Position numbers and translations under genes: made by a program
From: Budorcas taxicolor
Lineage: Eukaryota; Chordata; Mammalia; Artiodactyla; Bovidae
NCBI RefSeq assembly: GCF_023091745.1
Contig: NC_068921.1
Location: 10,868,001-10,932,000 of the forward strand
DNA length: 64,000 nt
Reading direction: 5' to 3'
The notes under the pieces: generated by a model
What the model saw: only the letters and a program-made list of their open reading frames with translations
Told to the model about the DNA's origin: nothing
The model's database searches: none
Part shown: positions 45,207 through 53,130 of the stretch, one piece after another
Numbering within the stretch: position 1 is the first letter of the stretch
How the letters are laid out: the number at the start of each line of letters is the position of its first letter

Positions 45207-48200
45207 GAATGAGTGAAAGTCATTTAGTCATGTCCCTCTCTGCAACCCCATGGACTGTGGCCCACTAGGCTCCTCTGTCCGTGAAGTTCTCTAGGCAAGA
45301 ATACTGGAACGGGTAGCCATTCCCTTCTCCAGGGTATCTTCCTGACCCAGGGATCGAACCCAGATCTCCCACATTGCATGCAGATTCTTCACCAGCTGAG
45401 CCACTAGGGAAGCCCAAGAATAAGGGAGTGGGTAGCTTATTCCTTCTCCAGCAGATCTTCCCTACCCAGGAATCAAACCAGGGTCTCCTACATTGCAGGC
45501 GGACCTCTTTACCAGCTGAGCTACCAGGGAAGACAAATATATATATTTATTTGTACCCCAAACACTGTATGGCATATTAATTCTTAACACTGGCCTCAAC
45601 TTGTTTTGCCAGTCACACCCCACACCTGCAAACCTTGGGGAGTAAGAGGAAGGACAAGTGCTGGACACCGGGGCTGGGAGGAAGGGAAGGAAGGGTCTTT
45701 ACCAGGGATGAATAAGGACTAGACAGGTCACACCAGGAGCCTGTTAGAGAGGCCAGCCTTCTTGGGAACCAGCTGTATCACTCGCATGGAAGGTAGAAAG
45801 CCTCCAGTTAAGGGTGCCAAAGTTTTTACAGGAGGAACCATATATCATAGACCTTTGAAGAATTAGCTTATTATAACAACTGTCTACCAAAAGAAAGGTC
45901 TTGCATTGCATTTTGACAAGGGGAGGTTAATTAGCTGCACAAGACAGGGTTAGGCCATTCTGAGAGTTCTTGGAAAAGCTCTGTCAACTCCCCAAACAGC
46001 AGAGGTCATCAAGCAGTTTCTAGACAATCCACTGAAACTACCAGCTCACAACTTTTCGTCCTGAAGTTCACCTGAAAGGCAGGCAGATAATTATGAGCAC
46101 TGCTGACAGCCATTGCGCTGTCTTGTATTGAACATCTCTGTCCTGGCGCTGTGGACTCCCCAGCTCCCATCCTGTTTATCATCAGCCCAGGGTGCTCAGC
46201 TGACATCACAATGGCCCATAAGTTTGATCAGTGTTTCCCATTAGAGATATTTCTGTTCCTTGCATTCAGAGATGATGAAACTAATGGTGATGGGTCTCCC
46301 TCCCTGGCAGATGCTTAATCTCTATGTGAGTATAATGCGGGGGATGGACAGCAAAAATAAGTGCATGTGTCCCGTTGGCCTTTGGAAGGGTACGAGATCC
46401 ACCCTGTGGACCCCACAGACACCTTACACTGATCAATTCTCACTCAAGCTGTGTTCAATTCACATTTACTGGCATCTACAATTTTCCAGGCTCTGACTAA
46501 AGGAGACAAATAAGACCCAATTCCTGCCCAGTGAATCAGGCCCACTGTCATTATGAAAGCCTTAGTGTCTTTCTTCTCAACAAGTCCCTCAGTCTGATGA
46601 CAAAAGCACCTGGCTCGTGGTTCTGACTCTGCCTGCTGCTGCGTGGGGTGAAGCATGGAGCCTTACCTTGTCGGGCAAACGAGGGCCATGATAGCGCCCC
46701 CACCCCCACTTTGGAGGGTGCCATCTGAGGCATCTGAAGTGCCCTGAGCATGCCAGCAGAAAGTGAGGTGCACATTTGTGATTGCAGGCTGCAATTGGCT
46801 CTAATTAGCAGCCAAGTCTAAGTGCCTGTAAAGATTCAAGGCATAAAATAATGGTACTCAACATTTTCAAAGTACAGAAAATGATACGTTTGGAACTTGC
46901 TCAATGACAGTTATAAAGGGGTTTTCTACCACTTTCCAAAGAGCTCATCAAACTGACAGCCAGCTCTAGAAAACTGGATTTATAGTGGAAGTGACACCTA
47001 GCCTGCTCTAAAAAAAGAAGTTGGAGTCGCAATACTAACTCACCAGAGGCAGATAAGTAAACCAGGAAGGACATTAAAGCCTCTAAGTATAATTTAACTA
47101 CCATTCGTTATCTACTTTTAAATATTTTATTTCCTTACCAAACAACAGACACTTTGGATTTCTCTGTTTGTTGACTTATATTTTCTTTTCTAGTATTTTA
47201 GGTGATCATCTTACCCAAAAGCTGGTTTCTAATTGGTGATCAAACTCTGACCTCATTTTTAAAGAAAATGCTAACTGGGTCTCGTTGTCCCCAGAAATCA
47301 TTTAGTATCATGGAATAAAATGATGTGTCTTCTGGCTACAAAGAAGCAGGGTGCATATTCATGGTTCTCAAACCATTCTCTTTAAAATGAGCACTTCTCA
47401 TCTATACTCTCTGAAAATGAAAGCTGCGTGGAGACAGACGGTGGAAAGCATGAGCAGCTAGGGGTTTCCCAGGTGGCTCAGTGGGTAAAGAATCTGCCTG
47501 CAACCCATGAGACACGGAGATATGGGTTCGATTCCTGGGTTGGGAAGATCCTCTGGAAGAGGGCATGGCAATCCAGTATTCTTCCCTGGAGAATACCATG
47601 GACAGAGCTACAGTCCACAGGTCACAGACAGTCAGACACAACTGAAGTGACTGAGCATATGAACAGCTAAGTTTGAGCTGTATCAGTGGCTGCTTTAGCG
47701 ACTTTAAGCCAATAACATTATCTCACTAAGCCTCAGTTTTCACATCTCTATAATGGGACCATAAATTTTACTTACCTCTGTGGATTAAATAATATATATT
47801 ATATACTTAATGTAGTTATGGCATTTATAAAAGTCATTCAGAGAACATTATTGCTGCCTTTTCTATCTGAGCCCTATGCAAACAATTTGATAACTGCCTT
47901 GAGGTTATCAAATGGTTTTCATTGCCTTGAGGTTCTGATGGTGAAATGGAAACAAACAAAAGCCTTTTCCTCCTCTTGTCCTATTGGCCCTTCCAGTCCA
48001 ATGATCACATAAGCAGCCACCTGAAATGTGAGTAAAGATCATGGAAATACAGAGGACAGAAATCACACCTTAGCACAGAAAGCCTAGTTGTTACAGAGTA
48101 AGACTCCTACAGAAATATCCAGAGCTGATGTGGGCTGAGGTGGAGGATGCTTCCTGCGCCCAACCTCTCACCCCTCCAGGCCTCTTCCCACTTCCTCAAA

Positions 48201-49312
48201 AGAGATCCATCCCCTAAACTAAGGTCACTGTACGTCCCAGTGACATGGACCAGCTGCTGTGCTTATTCAGTTGTGTCCAACTCTTCATGATCCCATGGAC
48301 TGTAGCCCACCAGGCTCCTCTGTCCATGGAATTCTCTCAGCAAGAATACTGGAGTGGGTTGCCATTTCCTCCTCCAGGGATCTTCCCAATCCAGGGATCG
48401 AACCCAGGTCTCCTGCGTCTTCTGAATTGAGGGTGGATTCTTTACCTGCTGAGCCATTGGACCAGACCCTTTCTAGCCCTTGCTTCCTTTTCATTTGTTT
48501 GTTGGTCTTGTTTTTTGCTCTTGCTATTGTCATTTTGAGCTGGAAATGACTCTTAAGATTCCTTACAAGAAAGATTGAAAAGCGTTAACACTCCTCCAGG
48601 GACATACCACGTGTAACAGCACTTTCCCAAAGACCAGGGTCCCCTCCTCCTACTCTGTCACCCATCTCCCTTGCAAACAAGGCTCAGAGTCACTTTCAAG
48701 GCTCCAACAGAAACATCGAGGGTCTCCGAGGGCAGCAAATCAACTAGACGAACTTTTCTGGAGCTTCTCCTGGCAGGGCTCATCCCGTTACCATTTGTAT
48801 CTGGGTTAGAACCCAGGCAACTTCATTTTTTTAAGTCTCTCTCCACTCCGCCCCAATTCTAAAGTACAGTCAGGTTGGAGAACCTCTTGAAAGCTTAGAT
48901 TTCTTTCTCTAAAGCCCCCAGCTGGAGAACCAAAATGCTGTCTCTCTTGCTAACAATTTAATTATTTTACCCGGGGTTTTAACTCATTTTCAAGGCACCT
49001 GCAGTTAACAAAGGGAGTCATAAATCTTTTAGAGTGTTCAGGACTACCCATCCGTGAAATTATATTCAGGTCTCCAAAAAGCCAAAGGAAGGGACAGAAC
49101 GCAGTTCTTAGACTCTGGGGCCTCCTTACCTGGGACTTGGAGCTGGAGGTGGACCAGGCAGAGTCAGAGGGGTAGCTGGAGCTGAAGTTGGAGGTAGGGA
49201 AGGAGACAGGGGTGGGGAAGGAGGGGAAGGTGGTGGTGATCCCCCAAACACTCATGATAGCTGAGTGGAGGAGGCCCAGGATGACCAACAGGCAGGAGAA
49301 GCCTGGCTTCAT
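26729..49312 (-). CDS. OLFM4: Olfactomedin 4, five-exon gene (complete)
   Basis: CDS joins 49312-49130, 43503-43351, 37362-37150, 35955-35802 and 27531-26729 on the minus strand; 1506 bases, 501 residues plus stop. OLFM4 is a secreted, glycosylated, disulfide-linked multimeric protein of neutrophil specific granules and gut crypt epithelium; it binds lectins and cadherins and modulates innate immunity (family knowledge). Visible layout: signal peptide about 1-24, Ser/Thr/Pro-rich linker 25-61, Cys76/Cys78 pair, coiled coil about 100-222, Pro-rich hinge 228-234, olfactomedin domain about 237-495. The two domain cysteines are C237 and C428. Sequons fall at N42, N65, N129, N186, N244, N343 and N402. 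Every intron is GT/AG and no frame is broken. Similarity to human OLFM4 is high from exon 2 onward and weak in the exon 1 linker. The start at 49312 is chosen because it gives a signal peptide and has A at -3. Confidence 0.97.
28185..28550 (+). mobile_element. Artiodactyl L1 3' end
   Basis: Sense 3' UTR in OLFM4 intron 4: GATAACCAGCAAGGACCTAC, then ctgaaactatcacaacgttg and a short A-rich tail. It is antisense to OLFM4. Confidence 0.75.
30196..30822 (+). mobile_element. Artiodactyl L1 3' end
   Basis: Sense copy covering the end of ORF2 and the 3' UTR: TACTCAGCCATAAAAAGGAA, GAGTGAAGTAAGTCAGAAAG, then tgtaaagcaattatactcca and an A-rich tail. Confidence 0.85.
31560..31800 (+). repeat. MIR remnant with local duplication
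   Basis: MIR core-like sequence (caggttccagttccaatcc, tgagtgtctgcttcc). Around 31680-31745 a short AATACCTACTCTGTA unit is repeated three times. Confidence 0.6.
32302..32516 (+). mobile_element. Bov-tA SINE
   Basis: Sense copy in OLFM4 intron 4, with a small internal duplication (GGAGCTGCAGGAGCTG) in the tRNA-derived part. Antisense to OLFM4. Confidence 0.9.
32735..32860 (-). repeat. MIR remnant
   Basis: CACCTACTATGTGCCAGCAC is the reverse-strand MIR signature. Confidence 0.55.
33878..34135 (+). mobile_element. CHR-type SINE, long form
   Basis: GGGACTTCCCTGGTGGTCCA start, gtgcacctggagcccg middle, CAGCCAAAAATAATACATAA end. About 250 bases, GC-rich, in OLFM4 intron 4. Confidence 0.85.
34795..34930 (-). 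repeat. MIR remnant
   Basis: Reverse-strand MIR (CCATTTTACCAACGAGGAGA, then tatgtagctgggaagc). Confidence 0.55.
35096..35294 (-). mobile_element. Bov-tA SINE
   Basis: Antisense copy, diverged, in intron 4; same sense as OLFM4 transcription. Confidence 0.85.
35802..35955 (-). CDS. OLFM4: OLFM4 exon 4: end of coiled coil and proline hinge
   Basis: Encodes residues 184-234 and the first base of Gly235 (154 bases, phase 0 in, phase 1 out). The acceptor is TTCCTTAG before 35955; the donor is CCAG/GTAAGG at 35802/35801. It begins IRNMT (sequon N186) and contains LDKNNVLAIRR, nearly invariant in the family. Cys219 follows in LKEC, then an acidic stretch and PPPPPAP. The hinge is shorter than in human OLFM4, which explains part of the 9-residue length difference. 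Confidence 0.96.
35956..37149 (-). other. OLFM4: OLFM4 intron 3
   Basis: 1.2 kb intron. Only a Bov-tA SINE (36907-37114) is recognisable; the remaining 950 bases show no feature I can name. Confidence 0.85.
36907..37114 (-). mobile_element. Bov-tA SINE beside OLFM4 exon 3
   Basis: Antisense on the plus strand, so sense in the OLFM4 transcript. It ends about 36 bases from the exon 3 donor site. Full tRNA head (complement of GGCTCTTTCTCCGGTGACCC) and Bov-A body. Confidence 0.9.
37150..37362 (-). CDS. OLFM4: OLFM4 exon 3: coiled coil
   Basis: Encodes residues 113-183 (213 bases, phases 0/0). The acceptor is CCCTTCAG before 37362 and the donor is GAG/GTAGGA at 37150/37149. The segment contains VKEYVQLI, the sequon NLT (N129) and SYTELDFELIK, and has heptad-like spacing of Leu, Ile and Val through MEKLVKQLKV, consistent with the oligomerising coiled coil. 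A Bov-tA SINE ends only about 36 bases into the downstream intron, so the donor has little native flank on that side. Confidence 0.96.
37722..37959. mobile_element. MER5A hAT DNA transposon with 8-base duplication
   Basis: Element 37730-37951. Ends cagggtttctcaacctc and tagaaccactg form imperfect inverted termini. The flanks CTCTAAAT (37722-37729) and CTTTAAAT (37952-37959) are the 8-base hAT target duplication with one change. Internal GACAACCAAAAATGTCGCAG is typical MER5A. Confidence 0.85.
38090..38585 (+). mobile_element. L1 with 5' inversion
   Basis: 38090-38405 is antisense L1 ORF2 end (GAATCTCCATACTGTTTTCC, TTGATGATGGCCATTCTGGC). From about 38407 the sequence is sense L1 3' UTR (GTAACCAACAAGGACCTACC, aacacaacactgtaaatcaa) with an A-rich end. 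Read together it is a 5'-inverted insertion with its 3' end on the plus strand. Confidence 0.75.
39278..39298. repeat. TA microsatellite
   Basis: A run of A followed by about ten AT units, in OLFM4 intron 2. Confidence 0.9.
40432..40625 (+). repeat. MIR element
   Basis: Sense MIR: GGGCAAATCACTTAATTTCT, CCATTTCCTCCTATAAACTG, ending in taagtgcctggtatagtgg. Confidence 0.75.
41157..41399 (-). mobile_element. Bov-tA SINE with target duplication
   Basis: Antisense copy between CTCTTCTT at 41157-41164 and 41392-41399. It has an extra CTTTGAATCTGTGTCTCTTG stretch inside the tRNA-derived part, a small insertion. Confidence 0.8.
42704..43050. repeat. Polypurine tract, about 350 bp
   Basis: Plus strand is almost all A and G with scattered C or T, in OLFM4 intron 2 about 300 bases from exon 2. 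The OLFM4 transcript therefore carries a 350-nt pyrimidine-rich stretch here. The long open frames on the minus strand (Phe, Leu, Ser, Pro-rich) are composition artefacts. Confidence 0.9.
43351..43503 (-). CDS. OLFM4: OLFM4 exon 2: cysteine pair and start of coiled coil
   Basis: Encodes residues 62-112 (153 bases, phases 0/0). The acceptor is TTCGCAG before 43503 and the donor is AAA/GTAAGC at 43351/43350. It holds the conserved sequon NFT (N65) and the CQC motif (C76, C78); equivalent cysteines in the family make the disulfides between subunits. The end, rich in Lys, Glu and hydrophobic residues, starts the coiled coil. A long polypurine block lies about 300 bases into the intron that follows. 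Confidence 0.96.
43597..43757 (-). mobile_element. BovB LINE 3' fragment
   Basis: Antisense BovB end (TTCAGTTCAGTCGCTCAGTC to CTGTCGTCCCCTTCTC), about 95 bases upstream of OLFM4 exon 2's acceptor. Confidence 0.85.
43985..44125 (+). repeat. MIR remnant
   Basis: TTTCCTCATCCGTCAAACAG, then gtaggtgatcaataaatgtc, a sense MIR 3' half. Confidence 0.65.
44896..45128 (-). mobile_element. Bov-tA SINE with target duplication
   Basis: Antisense copy between TGCTTGTT at 44896-44903 and 45121-45128. Intron 1 of OLFM4, same sense as the transcript. Confidence 0.85.
45162..45203. repeat. TA microsatellite
   Basis: About 21 TA units directly before a Bov-tA SINE; likely polymorphic. Confidence 0.95.
45209..45533 (-). 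mobile_element. Bov-tA SINE plus partial second unit
   Basis: 45209-45413 is a full antisense Bov-tA. 45414-45533 repeats the tRNA-derived half (TCCAGCAGATCTTCCCTACC to GAGCTACCAGGGAAG). Confidence 0.85.
47450..47669 (+). mobile_element. Bov-tA SINE with target duplication
   Basis: Element 47461-47658, flanked by ATGAGCAGCTA (47450-47460) and ATGAACAGCTA (47659-47669). It is antisense to OLFM4. A MIR remnant follows at about 47690-47790. Confidence 0.9.
48246..48465 (-). mobile_element. Bov-tA SINE with target duplication
   Basis: Antisense copy between TGGACCAG at 48246-48253 and 48458-48465. It faces the copy at 47461-47658, forming an inverted SINE pair in intron 1. Confidence 0.88.
49130..49312 (-). 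CDS. OLFM4: OLFM4 exon 1, coding part: signal peptide and linker
   Basis: Encodes residues 1-61. It begins MKPGFSCLLVILGLL, a basic residue followed by a hydrophobic core typical of a secretion signal, with cleavage expected near residue 24. The rest is rich in Ser, Thr, Pro and Phe with one sequon at N42. The donor is CAG/GTAAGG at 49130/49129, phase 0. The reading frame stays open upstream to 49498, but that extension has no signal-like start and lies over the promoter motifs. This linker is the least conserved part of the protein; its sense strand is pyrimidine-rich. Confidence 0.93.
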
Positions 49313-49376
49313 CTTGTGCCCTAGGCTGAAGTCACTGAGTTTTGCGGGAGTCCCCGGGCTTCTTAAAGGACCCAGT

Positions 49377-49388
49377 GGGGATTTCCCC
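49377..49388. promoter_or_regulatory. Palindromic NF-kappaB site
   Basis: GGGGATTTCCCC is a perfect match to the kappaB consensus GGGRNWYYCC with symmetric ends. It lies about 65-76 bases above the OLFM4 start codon and directly upstream of the TATA-like element. Confidence 0.75.
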
Positions 49389-49465
49389 CCAGGCCCGTTT
49401 ACAGGCAAAGAGGAAGCTTCCAGAGTACACATGACCACCCAGGAAGGTGAGGGCACCCAGGATCC

Positions 49466-49472
49466 TGAGTCA
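49466..49472. promoter_or_regulatory. AP-1 consensus site
   Basis: TGAGTCA, exact TPA-response element, about 155 bases above the OLFM4 start codon. Single 7-mers occur by chance, so weight comes from its place in the promoter cluster. Confidence 0.6.
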
Positions 49473-49480
49473 TCTGCCCA

Positions 49481-50162
49481 CCAGGTCCCGGGCCCCACTC
49501 TGCCAGCTGCCCTTAGATCTGAGTATCGCCTGCCAAATATTAACTCAAATGAGCTTGTTGAAGCCCAATATCTGGTTTCTGACTTGACACTTCCTTGAGA
49601 TAGATGAGATGAAAGTAGTCTTTATGAATGAAACAGAGGTTGGGAGCGCCAGGAAAGAAAAGCAAATCTCAGCACTGTTCCCAGAAGCCACCTCTATTTG
49701 TCCCCTGAGCCTCCCCCAACATTGTCCTGAATGCCGCCTTCCATGGGCAGTAGGGGAACTCCATCTAGAGACCATGACTCTCCCCAGGGATTCCGTCTTC
49801 ACTGGTTACTGCCCAGGCTGTCTCCGACCTCAACCCTGCAGGGTATGCGTCTAAACAGAATATCTCAACAGCCCCACTAGGAAGGAGACACCTGCAGTGA
49901 GTCTACCCTGGAAAACCCAGTCAAGGACTCTGTGCTCTCAAGCATTTGCCCCTGTGAGCTTGACAGAGGAGAAAGGACCCAGGCAGGAGACTGCCCCACA
50001 CCCGGTCCAGAGGCCCATGTTGGTTACTTTCTTTCTCCAGAAGGTTCTCTCTTGACCTCCTTATCCCAGACCCTGTTGTGATCCAGGTGGGCATTCAAGA
50101 GCTAAAGGTGTATTAATGAAACTGAGAATTAGGGGTGGTCTTCAGGCCCCACGTGCAGAGGC
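49481..50162. other. Upstream flank of OLFM4
   Basis: Unique sequence directly above the promoter cluster; no recognised repeat or exon. Confidence 0.5.
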
Positions 50163-50312
50163 CCCAGAGGATGAGATGGCTGGATGGCATCACCGATGCA
50201 ATGGACATGAACTTGGGCAGACTCCAGGAGTTGCTGAGGGACAGAGAGGCCTGGCATGCTGCCGTCCATGGGATCGCAAAGCATGGAAATGACTGGGTGG
50301 TTGAACAGCAGT
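50163..50312 (+). mobile_element. BovB LINE 3' fragment
   Basis: Sense BovB end: AGAGGATGAGATGGCTGGAT, CAGAGAGGCCTGGCATGCTG, ending tgactgggtggttgaacagc. Confidence 0.85.
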
Positions 50313-50526
50313 CAGGCCCCAAGTGCACCTCTCCACCATCTCACACACCCCTGTGACCTCCGCCTTCCTTCTGCAGAGGAAGCAAGTGTGTTGGCCTGAA
50401 TAATAAAAACTAGCTCTCCTTAGTCAGTGACCTTAGGCAAATCCCTGAGCCTCCTAGAGTTAGAACAATTGCTAAGTCATTAGAATTTAATGAAACATTG
50501 TATTAGAAGTTGCTTCTAAGCTTTGA

Positions 50527-50720
50527 AAGTGTAAAGTCTCTCAGTGGAGTCCAGCTGCAATCTCATGGACTGTAGCCTATGAGGCTCCTCAGTCCACGGG
50601 ATTCTCCAGGCAGGAATGCTGGAGTGGTTGCCATTCCCTTCTCCAGGGGATCTTCCCGACCCAGGGATCGAACCCAGGTCTCCTGAGTTGCAGGCACGTT
50701 CTATACCATCTGAGCCACTC
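50527..50720 (-). mobile_element. Bov-tA SINE
   Basis: Antisense copy from AAGTGTAAAGTCTCTCAGTG to CATCTGAGCCACTC. Confidence 0.85.
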
Positions 50721-51130
50721 ACATTTTTTTGTGTACTGTTTTGGTTTTATTTTTAATTTTCTAACCCAGCCCAGTATGTAAAGCTGTTGGGTTCCAAAAC
50801 GGAAAGGAGGCCCCTGCCCCGCTCCATCCCCACTGCCTCCCAGGAGTGCTTTGGAAGACCAGATATGAAGGGTGCTTTGACCTCAGGGGCTGCACAAACT
50901 CAGAATCAACAGCTTACCGTGCTCTTGTGAGAAACAGGATCTTAAACTCTCAGCATATTATTCAGATACGGGGGAGGAGATGACCAGGAAAAATAAGAAT
51001 GAACAAATGAATAGAGAGTGAGGGAAGGAAAAGAGACAGAGGGAAAGGGTACACTCAAGGCACCCTGAGGTACCGCACCTGCCGCGGCCAGCACAAGCAA
51101 GAGTTGCACCTGCACAGGGAGAGAACGGAG

Positions 51131-51530
51131 TGTCCCCGCTAAGAAAAATAAGAGATAGAGACAAAAGATGGGGTTGAGAGGATCAGACCACAAATGGCTG
51201 ATGCCTTTCTTTATTAGGCTACAATATTTATAGGCTAAAATACGTGACTTAAGACATGCACAGGATTATTTTTTAACCTCAGGATACAATCACCAGACCC
51301 TTACCATTGTGTACAGAGCACTATAAGATTATCTATCTTACATGTTGCAGAAACAAGACATCTTGGGGCCTTAAGGGCTATAAAAATTCTTGAGGGTGGC
51401 GGGACAGGGAGCTTAGGAACATGCCTAAGGCTCTGCATACCTGCCGAGCAGCTCCCAAGACTTAACCCTTCACGGGCAGTCCCCCGCACGCACCCCTGCT
51501 TGCACGCCCCACGCAACCCCCGACCCAAAG
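51131..51530 (-). mobile_element. Probable ERV (class II) solo LTR
   Basis: On the minus strand a TATAAATA box (51232-51225) is followed 10 bases later by AATAAA (51215-51210), the compact TATA and polyadenylation spacing of an LTR. Downstream a U5-like stretch ends in TTAGCGGGGACA at 51131. The U3 start is not certain; I place it near 51530. It has the same transcriptional sense as OLFM4 and lies about 1.8 kb upstream. No internal viral gene is visible and no target duplication was recognised. Confidence 0.55.
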
Positions 51531-51827
51531 TGTTAACTAGACACTAACCCACAGCAGCCCCCCAGGCTTTAGGGCCCAGCCCACTCTCACCATCCAGCCT
51601 ATCATCACTGCCTCCCCCACTGAAACACACCTGTCCAGCCACACAGACGCCTCGGCAGCCAACCTAATACCCACATTCGGGTGGACACAGAGATCAGAGG
51701 CAGTTAGAGCAGACCCAGGAAGATCACAAGCATTTTCCCAGAAGCTTTCTGGGAGCAACAGGGTCTGTCTACATGATCTGCTCCAAGGCAGTCTGCAAAG
51801 AAGACTGAGGTCAGGAACAGGGGATCC

Positions 51828-51972
51828 ATGGCCTGGGTCAGGAAGATGCCCTGGAGAAGGAAATGGCTACCCACTCCAGTGTTCCTGCCTGGAGAACCCC
51901 TGGGCAGCAGAGTCTGGATAGCTATAATCCATGGGGTCACAAAGAGTTGGACATGACTGAACTACTGAGACA
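51828..51972 (+). mobile_element. Bov-A SINE, 5'-truncated
   Basis: CCTGGGTCAGGAAGATGCCC, CTACCCACTCCAGTGTTCCT, ending in tgactgaactactgag. Confidence 0.8.
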
Positions 51973-52017
51973 CATCCACGGCCAGCTGTTAAGGGATAGG
52001 AGGTGGACTTTTTGTTT

Positions 52018-52265
52018 TTTCTTTCTTTATTGAAGTATAGTTGATTTATAATGTATTAGTCTGAGGTGTCCAGCAGAGTGGTTCAAATTTTTATATATTT
52101 GTGTGTACACGTCTGTGTGTGTGTATGTATATGTATATTCTTTTCCACTATAGGTTTTTGCAAGATGTTATAAAGTCCCCGCGCTGAATACAGTAAGTCC
52201 TTATTGTTTACATATTTTCTATATAGTAGTGTGTATATGTTAATCCAAACTCCTGATTTATAAAA
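52018..52265 (-). mobile_element. Artiodactyl L1 3' end
   Basis: Antisense 3' UTR starting in a T-run: TTATTGAAGTATAGTTGATT, then tattcttttccactatagg and cagtaagtccttattg. Confidence 0.8.
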
Positions 52266-52680
52266 TTAGGAAGAGTGTTTTGAAGCCCTTACCTCTCATA
52301 TTCTGCCCGAGGATGGGTTGTCAGATGTAGCAAACAAAAATACACGACACCTAGTCCAAAATTTCAGACAAATAACAAATCATTTTTTAGGATAAGTCTG
52401 TTCCATGTCATAGATTTGGGATAAACATATGCTAGAGTGATTATAGATTGCTTATTCAACATTTGACTTAAATTGGCTGTCCTGTGCTTTGTCTGAGAAC
52501 CTGAAGGCTGCTGGCTGCACCTGGGCAGGGTCTCCTGGGCAAGGGTGTGAGACTCAAAGTTCACTGTTCTCCATAGGAAGCAGTTCAGCCTTGGCCTCAG
52601 TGTTCCAGCCACTGAGATGTCTGACCCCAAACAAGAAAAGCAGAGGGCATGTGTCAGAGTGGAAACTGGTGTGCTGAGCC

Positions 52681-53130
52681 TGTTAAGGGAACCACCGACT
52701 GAAACCGCCTACCCTGGCCAGACAAGAGAGTAGCTACTTGCTTGAGTTGACTTCAAACCAGAGGTCCTGGCAAGGAACGCAGAACTAACAAGTTACCACA
52801 ACCGGAAGAACCCAGAAAAGGTCGCAAGAAGAGAGGTGACATCAGTCCCTATGTCTTGCTAACCTCCAAACTGGCTGGAATCCATCTTCACTGAGGGATG
52901 CACACACCACCAGCAAGGACCTGAGTCAGAATGACTGGCCAGAGACCACCCAGACACTAATTCCACCACCATAAAACCTGAGCCAGCCAGCCCCATAGAA
53001 GAGCGGTTCTCCTGGATCCCCTCGCCCTGCAGCTCTCCACCTGGGCACCTTTTCCCAATAAAGTCTCTTGCTTAGACAATGCCTTTCCAAACGTTAGACA
53101 CGAGCCCACTCTCGGGTCCCAGAAGGCAAC
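52681..53130 (+). mobile_element. ERV solo LTR (ruminant ERV1-type)
   Basis: Starts TGTTAAGGGAACCACCGACT and ends near AGAAGGCAACA. It has a CATAAAA box at 52970-52976 and AATAAA at 53057-53062 followed by GTCTCTTGCTT, the U3-R layout of a gammaretrovirus-like LTR. No viral coding sequence adjoins it. It points away from OLFM4. The 3' edge is uncertain and no target duplication is recognised. Confidence 0.65.

Larger units (their letters stand above)
43504..49129 (-). other. OLFM4: OLFM4 intron 1
   Basis: 5.6 kb intron. It holds a BovB 3' fragment (43597-43757), MIR remnant (about 43990-44125), Bov-tA copies (44904-45120, 45209-45533, 47461-47658, 48254-48457), a TA microsatellite (45162-45203) and a MIR remnant near 47690-47790. 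The segment 45.6-47.4 kb has no repeat I recognise. Confidence 0.85.
49313..49480 (-). promoter_or_regulatory. OLFM4: OLFM4 core promoter region
   Basis: Reading toward the gene: AP-1 consensus TGAGTCA (49466-49472), PU.1-like AAAGAGGAAG (49407-49416), palindromic kappaB site GGGGATTTCCCC (49377-49388), then a TATA-like CTTTAAG (minus strand, 49368-49362). The TATA-like element predicts transcription starting near 49335, giving a short 5' UTR. Human OLFM4 is known to respond to NF-kappaB, AP-1 and myeloid factors, so the arrangement is sensible. There is no CpG island. Confidence 0.7.

Noticed and set aside
49313..49498. Upstream in-frame ATG that would lengthen OLFM4 by about 60 residues
   Set aside because: The extension lacks a signal peptide at its start, covers the promoter motifs and TATA-like element, and the family starts at the equivalent of 49312.
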